Shown here one piece after another: positions 27,094 to 34,953 of a stretch of DNA of 64,000 nt (positions are counted from its first letter, which is position 1; the number at the start of each line of letters is the position of its first letter). Made by a program: the position numbers and the translations under genes. This stretch comes from Fictibacillus halophilus (GTDB lineage: Bacteria > Bacillota > Bacilli > Bacillales > Fictibacillaceae). The notes beneath the pieces are model-generated. The model ran no database searches and was not told the DNA's origin. It saw only the letters and a list, made by a program, of their open reading frames with translations. Location: positions 2,852,001 through 2,916,000 of the forward strand of contig NZ_JAEACF010000001.1 in the NCBI RefSeq assembly GCF_016401385.1. The letters are read 5' to 3'.

Positions 27094-29484
27094 TTATGGT
27101 TGAATAGCGTTTGCGAACGCTGGTTGAAACCGGATGGATGCTGTGTCTTCTGTTGTTTGTATGAGCACTTTGAATGTATGCTCTTGGACTTCCTCTATTG
27201 AAACCTCTTTGGTGTCTACAGGTTTCCATGAAGAGGAACGGAAGACGAATTCTTCTTCTTTTTGAATCATTTTTATAGTGAGTGAAATCTCGTCTTGTTG
27301 CTGTAAGGTTTCGTAGATTTCACCCGTTCCGTATTCGATGAACAAGTCTTCATGTAACGGTACGTTGACTGGTAGCATGAGCCCGCTTCGCATTGGAATC
27401 GAGATTTCTTTTCCACCGAAAAGGGTTGTTCCGTCGTACGTGATTATCGTCGTCTTCTTAAATTCATCAAAATTTTGAAGAAAGAAGAAGTCTCCTTTTT
27501 CTGGTGAAGATCTAACGGTAATATCAAGCTCTTCTTCTAATGTGAAACGACTCTCGATCCCTGCTCGTTTGGCAAGCTTCACGATGATGTCGTTTTGATA
27601 ATGAAAACCGTGATCCATTCCAATACCAAACATATAGAGTTGACCTTTTCCAAGCTGTTTTTCAAACGCGATCACTTGATCCGGCTTGCCCTCAATATGC
27701 GCGAATGCGCCATCTGTTGTTTCATAAATCTCAGCCCGGTCGATCAACACGTTGTCCGCCTGATCAATCTGACCAAACACGCGGTGCTTTGTTTCTTTTA
27801 CCGTTACGTTGATGTAATCTTTCAAAATCGTGCACGGTACGTTTTTCATCGTTTTTGTCGGAATCGTCGGAAACAGGATCAGCTTTCCGCCGTTCTCTAG
27901 ATACGTGACGAGTTTTTGCTGAATGTTTTCATCCATCCACTCTGTGGTAAACATCCAAAGAGAAGGGATAACGCTCGGATTAATATCGTCATCATCCTGC
28001 ACGTTGATCGCATCATAGATGATGTTGTTCACGCGAAGTGCCTTCGCGATTCCGTTCGCCATAAAGGTCTCACGGTCACGCTGAATTTGGTCGACCATGT
28101 TTTTTGTATGCTCGTCATGAAACTCCGTCATATAATAATCCGGATAAAAACCGAGATGCGTATCAACGACTGGCTTCGTTTGCAGAAGGGAGCTCTCAAA
28201 TGTCTGAAGCATCTTTCCGATATGCTGAATCACAGGATAGTGTGGATTTTTCTGTCCAGACTTTGTGAGCGGCGCTTGCCAATCGTGACGTCTGCCGAAC
28301 AAGCCAATGTTTTCATAGTTCTCGCCCGCACCAAACATGTAATAGTTCACACCGTTCATCCCGTCCGCGATACATAACCGCGTCGTCAGATCAAACGTTG
28401 TCGGTTGGAGCTTCGGTTTGTCATGAATGCTTCCACCTTGAAACTCAGCTGAGAAAAGCGGCTGCTCCCTCCATTGGATCGCTTTTGTAAAGGCGTTCGC
28501 TAAAACGATATCAACGTAGCTGTCATACTCGATGTTGCCGATATAATAATCACCAGCCATGAGTGTGTTCTCGATCTTGGCGGTCTCGAGCAGCTGCGAA
28601 ATGCCGATTGGATACATCGTACCGCGCTTTAAGATATCGATTCCATGAAAGCCATGAATGTTCACCACGAACGGAACGTCGATGCCTTTTTCCTCTGCTG
28701 ACTGTTTAAGATGCTCGATGAAACGCTTGTAATGTTGACGTAAAAAGAGTCCAAATTCGTTTCTTAGCGCATGAGCGTAGATCGCTTCAGGCTTTTTTGT
28801 CATGTTTTCCGCGAATGACTTGATCTCACCAAACGGAATGCGGAATGTTTCTTGAAACGATTGCTCCGTATAGTTGGTTCTCAGATGTTGTTCAAACTCT
28901 TGCAGTGTGGAAGTGTTGAAATCCGGCTGGTTCGTCACCCAGTGGAACATTCCCACTTCGTTATCAAGCTGAAAAAGGATAACTGGACCACCATTTGTGA
29001 CGAGAAACGGCTTAATAACGGCACAAACCTTTTCATACCAAAGCTCTGTTTTTTCTAAAAAGGTTGGGTGACTGTAACTCACGACTCGTGTTGGATGAAT
29101 CTCGCCAACATTCGTTTTCGCTACCGCCTCCGGGTAGTTATCAATGAACCACGTTGGAACCCCATGATCCACGATCTCTGCCATTACATATGGCCCCGGA
29201 CGGACTAGACAGTACATCCCTTCTTCTTTTACGAGCTGCAGAAACGTATGTAGATCACGTTCTGGACGAGATGTTCCGGTAAGATCCGTAACACCTTCCT
29301 CATACTCGTGAAAAATCCATGGTACGTACGTGCTGATCATGTTCGCTCCCGCTTCTTTCACTTGCTGTATGCGCTCGCGCCAGTCTTGCTTCGGGATTCG
29401 AAAGTAGTGAAGCTCTCCTCCAAACAAGAAGACCTCCTGACCATCCACGATCACTTTCTCATCTTTTATTGCAATGTTCTTCAT
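27094..29484 (-). CDS. GH35-like beta-galactosidase family enzyme (copy 2)
   Basis: A 796-residue cytoplasmic paralogue of the 10.6-13.0 kb enzyme. It has GGELHYFRIPKQDWRERI and YVPWIFHEYEEG at the start of the barrel, likely acid/base Glu176 in QLDNEVGMF and likely nucleophile Glu347 in SAEFQGGS. The same beta-galactosidase domain order follows. It is the first gene of the operon, with a leader of about 195 nt that contains two LacI-type operators. Having one copy first and one last suggests that the enzymes cleave different linkages or chain positions. Confidence 0.85.
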   Translation of the reverse strand: MKNIAIKDEKVIVDGQEVFLFGGELHYFRIPKQDWRERIQQVKEAGANMISTYVPWIFHEYEEGVTDLTGTSRPERDLHTFLQLVKEEGMYCLVRPGPYVMAEIVDHGVPTWFIDNYPEAVAKTNVGEIHPTRVVSYSHPTFLEKTELWYEKVCAVIKPFLVTNGGPVILFQLDNEVGMFHWVTNQPDFNTSTLQEFEQHLRTNYTEQSFQETFRIPFGEIKSFAENMTKKPEAIYAHALRNEFGLFLRQHYKRFIEHLKQSAEEKGIDVPFVVNIHGFHGIDILKRGTMYPIGISQLLETAKIENTLMAGDYYIGNIEYDSYVDIVLANAFTKAIQWREQPLFSAEFQGGSIHDKPKLQPTTFDLTTRLCIADGMNGVNYYMFGAGENYENIGLFGRRHDWQAPLTKSGQKNPHYPVIQHIGKMLQTFESSLLQTKPVVDTHLGFYPDYYMTEFHDEHTKNMVDQIQRDRETFMANGIAKALRVNNIIYDAINVQDDDDINPSVIPSLWMFTTEWMDENIQQKLVTYLENGGKLILFPTIPTKTMKNVPCTILKDYINVTVKETKHRVFGQIDQADNVLIDRAEIYETTDGAFAHIEGKPDQVIAFEKQLGKGQLYMFGIGMDHGFHYQNDIIVKLAKRAGIESRFTLEEELDITVRSSPEKGDFFFLQNFDEFKKTTIITYDGTTLFGGKEISIPMRSGLMLPVNVPLHEDLFIEYGTGEIYETLQQQDEISLTIKMIQKEEEFVFRSSSWKPVDTKEVSIEEVQEHTFKVLIQTTEDTASIRFQPAFANAIQP

Positions 29485-29568
29485 AAATCACCTCTTCATC
29501 CGGAGAAAACCGGGGTACTGGAGTAAAAATAGACAAAATCATGTGAGTGGAGCGTTTGGGTATAACGT

Positions 29569-29584
29569 TTCGAAACGTTTCGAT
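29569..29584. promoter_or_regulatory. LacI-type operator in the GH35 leader
   Basis: TTCGAAACGTTTCGAT differs from the GH3 operator by one base of 16. A second, overlapping palindrome AACGTTTCGAAACGTT is at 29564-29579, so two dimers could contend for or extend the site. Confidence 0.75.
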
Positions 29585-29662
29585 ATTATGCAAAAAAATA
29601 GGATTTCCGGTAAATATAAACGTTTGAATTATTGTCTTATACCTAAAATCCTCATTTTACCA

Positions 29663-29678
29663 ATAGAAACGTTTCACT
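29663..29678. promoter_or_regulatory. LacI-type operator at the GH35 transcription start
   Basis: ATAGAAACGTTTCACT matches the GH3 operator at 13 of 16 positions with an intact GAAACGTTTC core. It covers about +1 to +16 of the predicted transcript. Confidence 0.7.
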
Positions 29679-29685
29679 TTTCAAT

Positions 29686-29714
29686 ATTATAAATCAACTT
29701 GAAAACGGTTACAA
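29686..29714 (-). promoter_or_regulatory. Sigma-A promoter of the glycan operon
   Basis: On the minus strand TTGTAA (29714-29709), a 17-nt spacer and TATAAT (29691-29686). It lies about 200 bp upstream of the GH35-like start. Confidence 0.8.
29700..29713. promoter_or_regulatory. Perfect cre box over the glycan-operon promoter
   Basis: TGAAAACGGTTACA matches the cre consensus at 14 of 14 positions. It overlaps the -35 and spacer, predicting CcpA repression. Confidence 0.85.
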
Positions 29715-29907
29715 TATAATTTTCTAAAAATTGTGACGTGGGGGTTGTGATGTTCTCTAATTAATCAGTAACTTCAGAGTTTTGCGCTGGCGAATTTTAC
29801 ATTTATTAATTGAAGGTTTGTTTTCCTAATCTTTATGTAGTCTACATACCTTGTGCTATTCTAGAATTATCTATATATTCCATCATCAAGGAAGGTTTAG
29901 GTTCTTT

Positions 29908-30285
29908 ATGACTGACAAATTAATCAGTATACTTCTAACCATTTTATTCATTTCTCTTTTATCACTAATTTTTGTAGGAATTGACATCCCATTTCCAACA
30001 ACTATAATCATGCTTCTTTTACTAACCAACGCCATCACTGCGTTCTTTTCTATTTTTGTACAACGTGCCATTATTGAACGCTATAACAATAGTTTTGTTA
30101 CAAACAAAAATGATGTTCTCTCATTAATATACAAATACACTACACTTGCTTTTTACGGTCTGAACCACGCTGTTCAATCCGTACTTAGCCTAATACCATG
30201 GATCATCAACAAATTTCTGGCTCTCCTTTTCTTTTTTGTGCTGCTTATTAACTGGTGGATCCTACTAATTATGTATAATGAATAA
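29908..30285 (+). CDS. Small integral membrane protein, 125 aa
   Basis: Three or four predicted membrane segments (about 5-22, 30-52, 80-100, 103-122), with an RAIIERYNN loop between the second and third. Start ATG 29908 follows a GGAAGG motif. No family is recognised. It is followed by another small membrane gene 36 bp downstream and probably cotranscribed with it; a shared terminator ends both. Base composition is more AT-rich than that of the neighbouring sugar genes, which may indicate a separate origin. Confidence 0.55.
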   Translation: MTDKLISILLTILFISLLSLIFVGIDIPFPTTIIMLLLLTNAITAFFSIFVQRAIIERYNNSFVTNKNDVLSLIYKYTTLAFYGLNHAVQSVLSLIPWIINKFLALLFFFVLLINWWILLIMYNE

Positions 30286-30320
30286 AATTAAGGTACAAGA
30301 AGTCCCAAGGAGAATTGCCA

Positions 30321-30524
30321 ATGAAAAGAACATTTTCATTTAAACGAGGATTTATATTTTTCTGGTTAGCCAACATAATCTTGCTAGCGATGATTGGAAT
30401 ATTACTAATCAACAAAGAGAGCTGGGCTGACGATGCTCAAAAATACTTCACTCTGTTCATTACGTTATCAGAAGCAATGATTCTCTTATTATCGTTAGCC
30501 AGCTGTTTACCCCAAAAAAAGTAA
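30321..30524 (+). CDS. Small membrane protein, 67 aa
   Basis: A basic N-terminus (KRTFSFKRG) is followed by two predicted membrane helices (about 10-30 and 43-60) with an acidic turn between. Start ATG 30321 follows AAGGAG; a TTG at 30315 is too close to it. A terminator ends 14 bp past the stop. Not recognised; probably a partner of the preceding membrane protein. Confidence 0.5.
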   Translation: MKRTFSFKRGFIFFWLANIILLAMIGILLINKESWADDAQKYFTLFITLSEAMILLLSLASCLPQKK

Positions 30525-30537
30525 ATAGGTATAGCAA

Positions 30538-30578
30538 AAGACAAGCTGACTGTTTTCCCAGAGTTAGCTTGTCTTTTT
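30538..30578 (+). terminator. Terminator after the small membrane genes
   Basis: AAGACAAGCT pairs with AGCTTGTCTT, followed by Ts. Its right arm overlaps the end of the ROK-kinase relic. Confidence 0.85.
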
Positions 30579-30784
30579 AATAGCATCCGCTTGCCTAGCT
30601 AGTGCTAATGCCCACACAACCCTGCATTGTCTCCCAAATCAGGCGGAACAATATACTTTTCAATTGGGTCTAGTACATTTTCGTATTAAATGTAGCGGTT
30701 TAACAGTTGGAGCACGGCGTTTCGTATAATCGGAAATAAGTGTTCTTGTTTTATCACACCACCGCTGATCACAATCCGCTTAGG
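30573..30784 (-). pseudogene. Relic of a ROK-family fructokinase C-terminus
   Basis: Reading the minus strand from 30784 gives PKRIVISGGVIKQEHLFPII...LLNRYI, a TAA at 30686-30688, then IEKYIVPPDLGDNAGLCG. A one-base frameshift near 30613 leads to ALALARQADAIKK. This is the C-terminal signature of ROK fructokinases of the GmuE/YdhR type. The N-terminal three-quarters, including the ATP-binding DxG motif, is absent. The in-frame stop and the frameshift show that it is dead. A PfkB-type fructokinase in the sucrose operon may make it dispensable. Confidence 0.8.
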
Positions 30785-30884
30785 AAAATCCTTCTCATTC
30801 TAAACGTTTGTTTAAAGATAAACCACCTGATACTATAAAAATCAGACTAGAAATTATTACTATCGGGAATCTAAGAATGTAGGT

Positions 30885-30912
30885 TTGATTTTGTTACATA
30901 TTCCGATATACT
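30885..30912 (+). promoter_or_regulatory. Likely sigma-A promoter of the pxpBC operon
   Basis: TTGATT at 30885-30890, a 16-nt spacer, and TATACT at 30907-30912, about 60 bp before the pxpB start. Confidence 0.5.
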
Positions 30913-30974
30913 AGACCTTTATAAATATACAAATATTCTGATTAATTTTACATAAAAAGACAGGAGATCTGACG

Positions 30975-31676
30975 ATGAAATTTACCATTGAGCCATTAGG
31001 CGATAACAGCATGATCATTGAACTCGGACAAGATATGAGCCATGAGATCCAGCAAAAAGTCAAAAAAGTCTCCTCTTTCTTTGAAGAGCATAGGTTTGAC
31101 TGGGTGATTGAGACCGTACCTGGTTTTACGACTGTTGCTGTTTTTTATGATCCTTTGAAGATCGATACAACGACTCTTCCATATGAAGAAGTATGCAAAT
31201 TTTTGGAACCGCTTTTAGATGAGTTAGAAGTTGACGATGACGCTGAACCTCGTGTGGTAGAGATTCCCGTCTGTTATGGCGGTGAATTTGGTCCAGACCT
31301 AGAGGAAGTAGCGAATCACAACGGACTCACGGTTGACGAAGTGATCGATATCCATTCGAATGGTGAATACACCGTTTATATGATCGGGTTCGCACCTGGG
31401 TTTCCGTATATTGGTGGCATGAGTGAAAAAATCGCAGCACCGAGAAGAAGTAATCCGAGACTTAAGATTCCAGCTGGTTCAGTAGGGATTGCTGGCAAAC
31501 AAACAGGCGTGTATCCCATCGAAACGCCAGGTGGGTGGCAGCTGATCGGCAAAACACCGGAAAAGCTTTTCACTCCAGAAGGTGATACACCTTCCCTACT
31601 GCAAGCTGGTGACCAGATCAAGTTTGTTCCGATTTCAGAAGAAGAGTTTCAAAAGATAAAGGAGGACACGAAATGA
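30975..31676 (+). CDS. pxpB: 5-oxoprolinase subunit PxpB (KipI family)
   Basis: A 233-residue KipI/PxpB protein. The C-terminal cyclophilin-like domain shows PGFPYIGGM, the PRRSNPRLKIPAGSVGIAG segment (core IPAGSVGIAG) and TPGGWQLIGKTP, hallmarks of the family. With PxpA and PxpC it forms the ATP-dependent enzyme that opens 5-oxoproline to glutamate; B. subtilis KipI was also described as an inhibitor of the kinase KinA. Start ATG 30975 follows CAGGAG. Its stop overlaps the next start (ATGA), giving coupled translation with PxpC. Confidence 0.92.
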   Translation: MKFTIEPLGDNSMIIELGQDMSHEIQQKVKKVSSFFEEHRFDWVIETVPGFTTVAVFYDPLKIDTTTLPYEEVCKFLEPLLDELEVDDDAEPRVVEIPVCYGGEFGPDLEEVANHNGLTVDEVIDIHSNGEYTVYMIGFAPGFPYIGGMSEKIAAPRRSNPRLKIPAGSVGIAGKQTGVYPIETPGGWQLIGKTPEKLFTPEGDTPSLLQAGDQIKFVPISEEEFQKIKEDTK

Positions 31677-32686
31677 TTAAGATTACAAAGCCTGGCCTCC
31701 TGACGAGTGTTCAAGATCTGGGCCGTTACGGATTTCAAAAATATGGTGTGATCACGAGTGGTGTCATGGACACAACCGCACATCGGATAGCAAATTCTTT
31801 AGTTGGAAATGATGAGAATGAAGCGACATTAGAACTTACGCTACTTGGACCTGATATGGAGTTTCAAGAAGACACACTGATCTCGATCTGCGGAGGCAAC
31901 TTGTCTCCTTCTATCGACGGGAAACCTGTGAAGTTGTGGCGATCGGTGTTGGTGTCTGCTGGCAGCAAGCTGAAATTCGGCGGCTGTAAAACGGGATGCC
32001 GCGCTTATCTCGCTGTAGCGGGCGGTTTTGGTGTCCCAGAAGTAATGAACAGTAAATCTACATACTTACGAGCTGGAATCGGCGGACATAACGGAAAAGC
32101 CCTGCAGAATGACGATGAGCTATCAATGGGTGAACCGAGTGAACTTTCCCGCAGCATTTACAAGATTTTAGCTGCAGAGCTTCATGAAAACAAGTTCGCT
32201 GAGATGCAGTGGACGATCTCTTCTGATTTTATCGCGTCTTCTGCTTCTAAACCGCAAGTCCGAGTTATGAAAGGCAGACAGTACGACTGGTTCACAACAG
32301 AAAGCCAGATGAAGTTGTTTACCGAACACTTTGAAGTCACATCACAGTCTGACCGTATGGGTTACCGTTTAAAAGGGCCAGAACTTATACTACAGGAAAA
32401 GCAAGAGATGCTCTCTGAAGCTGTAAGCTTTGGGACGATTCAAGTTCCTTCAGAAGGAAATCCGATCGTACTGCTCGCCGACCGGCAAACTACTGGCGGA
32501 TATCCGAAGATTGGGCAGATCGCAACGGTTGATCTTTCAATCATGGCGCAGCTTAAGCCTGGTGACAAAGTGCAGTTTGTGGAAGTCTCACACGAAGTGG
32601 CACAACAACTCTATTTAGATCGCGAAAAGAAAATACATCAGTTGAAACAAGGAATCGCACTTAAAATACGACAAGAGTCGAAGTAA
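31673..32686 (+). CDS. pxpC: 5-oxoprolinase subunit PxpC (KipA family)
   Basis: A 337-residue biotin-dependent-carboxylase-like protein. The N-terminus GLLTSVQDLGRYGFQKYG and the motifs GVMDTTAHRIAN and ADRQTTGGYPKIG are typical of KipA/PxpC. It partners PxpB in 5-oxoproline hydrolysis. It is translated by overlap with pxpB. The third subunit, PxpA, is not in this operon; a partial pxpA is at the right end of the window. Confidence 0.92.
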   Translation: MIKITKPGLLTSVQDLGRYGFQKYGVITSGVMDTTAHRIANSLVGNDENEATLELTLLGPDMEFQEDTLISICGGNLSPSIDGKPVKLWRSVLVSAGSKLKFGGCKTGCRAYLAVAGGFGVPEVMNSKSTYLRAGIGGHNGKALQNDDELSMGEPSELSRSIYKILAAELHENKFAEMQWTISSDFIASSASKPQVRVMKGRQYDWFTTESQMKLFTEHFEVTSQSDRMGYRLKGPELILQEKQEMLSEAVSFGTIQVPSEGNPIVLLADRQTTGGYPKIGQIATVDLSIMAQLKPGDKVQFVEVSHEVAQQLYLDREKKIHQLKQGIALKIRQESK

Positions 32687-32701
32687 TTCAGGAGGCATGT
32701 T

Positions 32702-33892
32702 ATGAAAAAAGAGTCAAAAGCAAGTATTCTGCTAGGAGCCGCGTTTTTGATGGCAACATCCGCCATCGGACCAGGTTTTTTAATTCAAACGACACATTTC
32801 ACATCCATTCTTGCGGCAAGTTTTGGTTTTGTCATTTTAACATCTATTATTATTGATATTGGAGCACAGATGAACGTATGGCGCATTATTGCCGTTTCTG
32901 AAAAGCGTGCGCAAGATATCGCAAACGCTGTTTTTCCGGGCCTAGGTGTTTTCCTAGCTATCTTAATCGTAATCGGAGGTCTTGCGTTTAATATCGGAAA
33001 CGTTGCGGGAGCTGGTCTTGGTTTAAATGTTTTGTTCGGTATTTCCGATCAGACAGGAGCTATTTTAAGTGGTGTTATCGCTATTTTAATATTCGTTGTT
33101 CGTGAAGCAGGAAAAGCAATGGACCGTTTCACTCAAGTGGCAGGTTTCGTTATGATCGCACTAACTCTTTACGTGATGTTCACTGCTCAGCCTCCAGTTG
33201 GAGAAGCCGTTGTAAAAACATTTGTACCTGACAAGATTGATATCCTTGCCATTGTTACGCTAGTCGGTGGAACAGTCGGCGGATACATCACGTTTGCTGG
33301 TGCTCACCGTTTACTCGATGCTGGAATTAAAGGAAAAGAAAGCTTAGGCGAAGTAACACGCAGCTCAGTTTCCGCGATTGGTATTGCATCTATCATGCGT
33401 ATCTTCTTATTCTTGGCTTCTCTTGGGATCGTCGCACAAGGATTGGCGATTGACCCAGCAAACCCGCCAGCTTCTGTTTTTAAATTAGCTGCAGGAAACG
33501 TTGGATATAAAATGTTTGGTATTGTTTTGTGGGCAGCGGCCATCACATCTGTAGTTGGTGCGGCTTATACATCGGTTTCATTTATCCGCACGTTGAATCC
33601 TTTGTTTGAAAAATACAGCAAATGGCTCACGATCGGATTCATCTCCGTATCTACGATTGTCTTTGCGTTAGTAGGAAAGCCTGTTGCCATATTGATTTTA
33701 GTTGGTGCATTGAACGGTCTAATCTTACCGATTTCTTTAGGTGTTATTCTAATCGCAGCTTACAAGCCAAAAATCGTCGGAGATTACAAACACCCGATGT
33801 GGATGACGTTGTTCGGTGTTGTAATCGTCCTTGTTATGGCTGCTATGAGTGTGTATACGATGTATACAGAAATTCCGAAGCTGTTCGCTTAA
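32702..33892 (+). CDS. ycsG: NRAMP-family transporter (YcsG-like)
   Basis: A 396-residue membrane protein with about 11 predicted helices. It starts with an SAIGPGFLIQTT segment that replaces the DPGN metal-binding motif of true NRAMP metal transporters. This loss, plus the constant linkage with pxp genes in bacilli, suggests transport of a substrate other than divalent metal, perhaps an amino-acid derivative; this is inference. Start ATG follows AGGAGG. It is third in the operon, 15 bp after pxpC. Confidence 0.82.
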   Translation: MKKESKASILLGAAFLMATSAIGPGFLIQTTHFTSILAASFGFVILTSIIIDIGAQMNVWRIIAVSEKRAQDIANAVFPGLGVFLAILIVIGGLAFNIGNVAGAGLGLNVLFGISDQTGAILSGVIAILIFVVREAGKAMDRFTQVAGFVMIALTLYVMFTAQPPVGEAVVKTFVPDKIDILAIVTLVGGTVGGYITFAGAHRLLDAGIKGKESLGEVTRSSVSAIGIASIMRIFLFLASLGIVAQGLAIDPANPPASVFKLAAGNVGYKMFGIVLWAAAITSVVGAAYTSVSFIRTLNPLFEKYSKWLTIGFISVSTIVFALVGKPVAILILVGALNGLILPISLGVILIAAYKPKIVGDYKHPMWMTLFGVVIVLVMAAMSVYTMYTEIPKLFA

Positions 33893-33917
33893 TACTTTTT
33901 AAAAAGGGGAGCTTGTT

Positions 33918-34709
33918 TTGAACGCACTGGATCGTATTAGCCCCGCTGAAGCCCGTGATTTGATACGGCGCGGTGAGTGGAGAAAGCCAACAAGCGGACT
34001 CGCAAATGGTTATACACAAGGAAATCTTGTCGTGTTGCCGAAAGATCTGGCATTTGAGTTTCTGTTGTTCTGTCAGCGAAACCCAAAGCCTTGTCCGGTG
34101 CTTGATGTTACGGAGCCTGGTTCCGCCGTTCCCGCGTTAGTTGCGCCGAACGCTGACTTAAGAGTGGACATTCCGAAGTATAACGTCTATCGTCACGGCG
34201 AACTCGTTGAAGAGTGTACGGATATCAAAAAGCTTTGGAACGAAGATATGGTCGGCTTCCTTCTCGGGTGCAGCTTTACGTTTGAGCACGCCTTGATGAA
34301 TAACGGCATCCCTGTTCGTCACATCGAGCGTGAATGCAATGTTCCGATGTTTAAAACAAACATGGATTGTGTGAAAGCTGGACGATTTGAAGGTCCCATG
34401 GTGGTGAGTATGCGTCCCGTTCCTGAAAAAGATGTGGTTCGAGCTGTGCAAGTGACGAGCCGCTTCCCTTCTGTTCATGGTGCACCTGTTCATATCGGAA
34501 ATCCCGAAGCCATCGGGATTCAGGATCTGTATCAGCCCGATTTTGGTGACCCTGTTCAGATTCATGATGGTGAGGTTCCTGTGTTTTGGGCATGTGGGGT
34601 AACGCCTCAAGCTGTTGCGATGCATGTGAAGCCTGAGATCATGATCACACACGCGCCAGGACACATGTTCATTACCGATGTTCGTGATGAAAAGTATGGG
34701 GTTTTGTAG
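33918..34709 (+). CDS. ycsI: DUF1445 putative hydro-lyase (YcsI-like)
   Basis: A 263-residue cytoplasmic protein of the DUF1445/YcsI family (GCSFTFEHALMNNGIPVRHIE core; HAPGHMFITDV at the end). Vertebrate D-glutamate cyclase, which makes 5-oxo-D-proline, has a domain of this family. Linkage to the 5-oxoprolinase genes therefore suggests that this enzyme handles a related cyclisation or lyase step. The start is TTG 33918 behind GGGGAG. It is the last gene of the operon, with a terminator 21 bp after the stop. Confidence 0.85.
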   Translation: MNALDRISPAEARDLIRRGEWRKPTSGLANGYTQGNLVVLPKDLAFEFLLFCQRNPKPCPVLDVTEPGSAVPALVAPNADLRVDIPKYNVYRHGELVEECTDIKKLWNEDMVGFLLGCSFTFEHALMNNGIPVRHIERECNVPMFKTNMDCVKAGRFEGPMVVSMRPVPEKDVVRAVQVTSRFPSVHGAPVHIGNPEAIGIQDLYQPDFGDPVQIHDGEVPVFWACGVTPQAVAMHVKPEIMITHAPGHMFITDVRDEKYGVL

Positions 34710-34730
34710 GCAAAATTGTTAAATGAGAAG

Positions 34731-34758
34731 AGAATCTACTTTTGTAGGTTCTTTTTTT
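34731..34758 (+). terminator. Terminator of the pxpBC-ycsGI operon
   Basis: AGAATCTAC pairs with GTAGGTTCT (one G-U pair) around TTTT, followed by a T-run. Confidence 0.85.
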
Positions 34759-34778
34759 GTGTTTAAGAAGTTGTAAAA

Positions 34779-34884
34779 AGTGCTATGCATGTGTCGAAAT
34801 GTGTGCAACGAGTTAATAATTGTGCGTGAAAAGTGAAAAAGTGTGCGAACGTGTAACAAATATAAAAACGCGTACCGTGAAATC
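34779..34884. repeat. Element C: conserved block with changed, decayed 21-bp units
   Basis: The block of elements A and B recurs at 34847-34882 in the opposite orientation (core TATAAAAACGCGTACCGT on plus). The attached units are not CACCTG but start with GTG/TGTGC at about 34780, 34801, 34822 and 34841; spacings are 21, 21 and 19 bp. On the plus strand the end reads VCERVTNIKTRTVK, matching the peptide reading of A and B, but a 2-nt loss shifts the frame. The element lies between convergent terminators. Confidence 0.65.
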
Positions 34885-34900
34885 AACCACTCTTCACACT

Positions 34901-34944
34901 AAAAAAGGCGGTCCCAAAAGTATCACTACTTTCAAGACCGCCTT
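34901..34944 (-). terminator. Terminator of the sucrose operon
   Basis: AAAGGCGGTC pairs with GACCGCCTTT; the minus-strand 3' flank is a T-run. It lies 10 bp after the fructokinase stop. Confidence 0.85.
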
Positions 34945-34953
34945 TCATCCTGA

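Noticed and set aside
27828..27848. A fourth copy of the conserved block (CACGGTACGTTTTT)
   Set aside because: The match is short, lies within the GH35-like coding sequence and has no phased units beside it.
30573..30784. Sequencing error in an intact ROK kinase
   Set aside because: There are two independent lesions and no upstream three-quarters of the gene, so an intact gene is not possible here.
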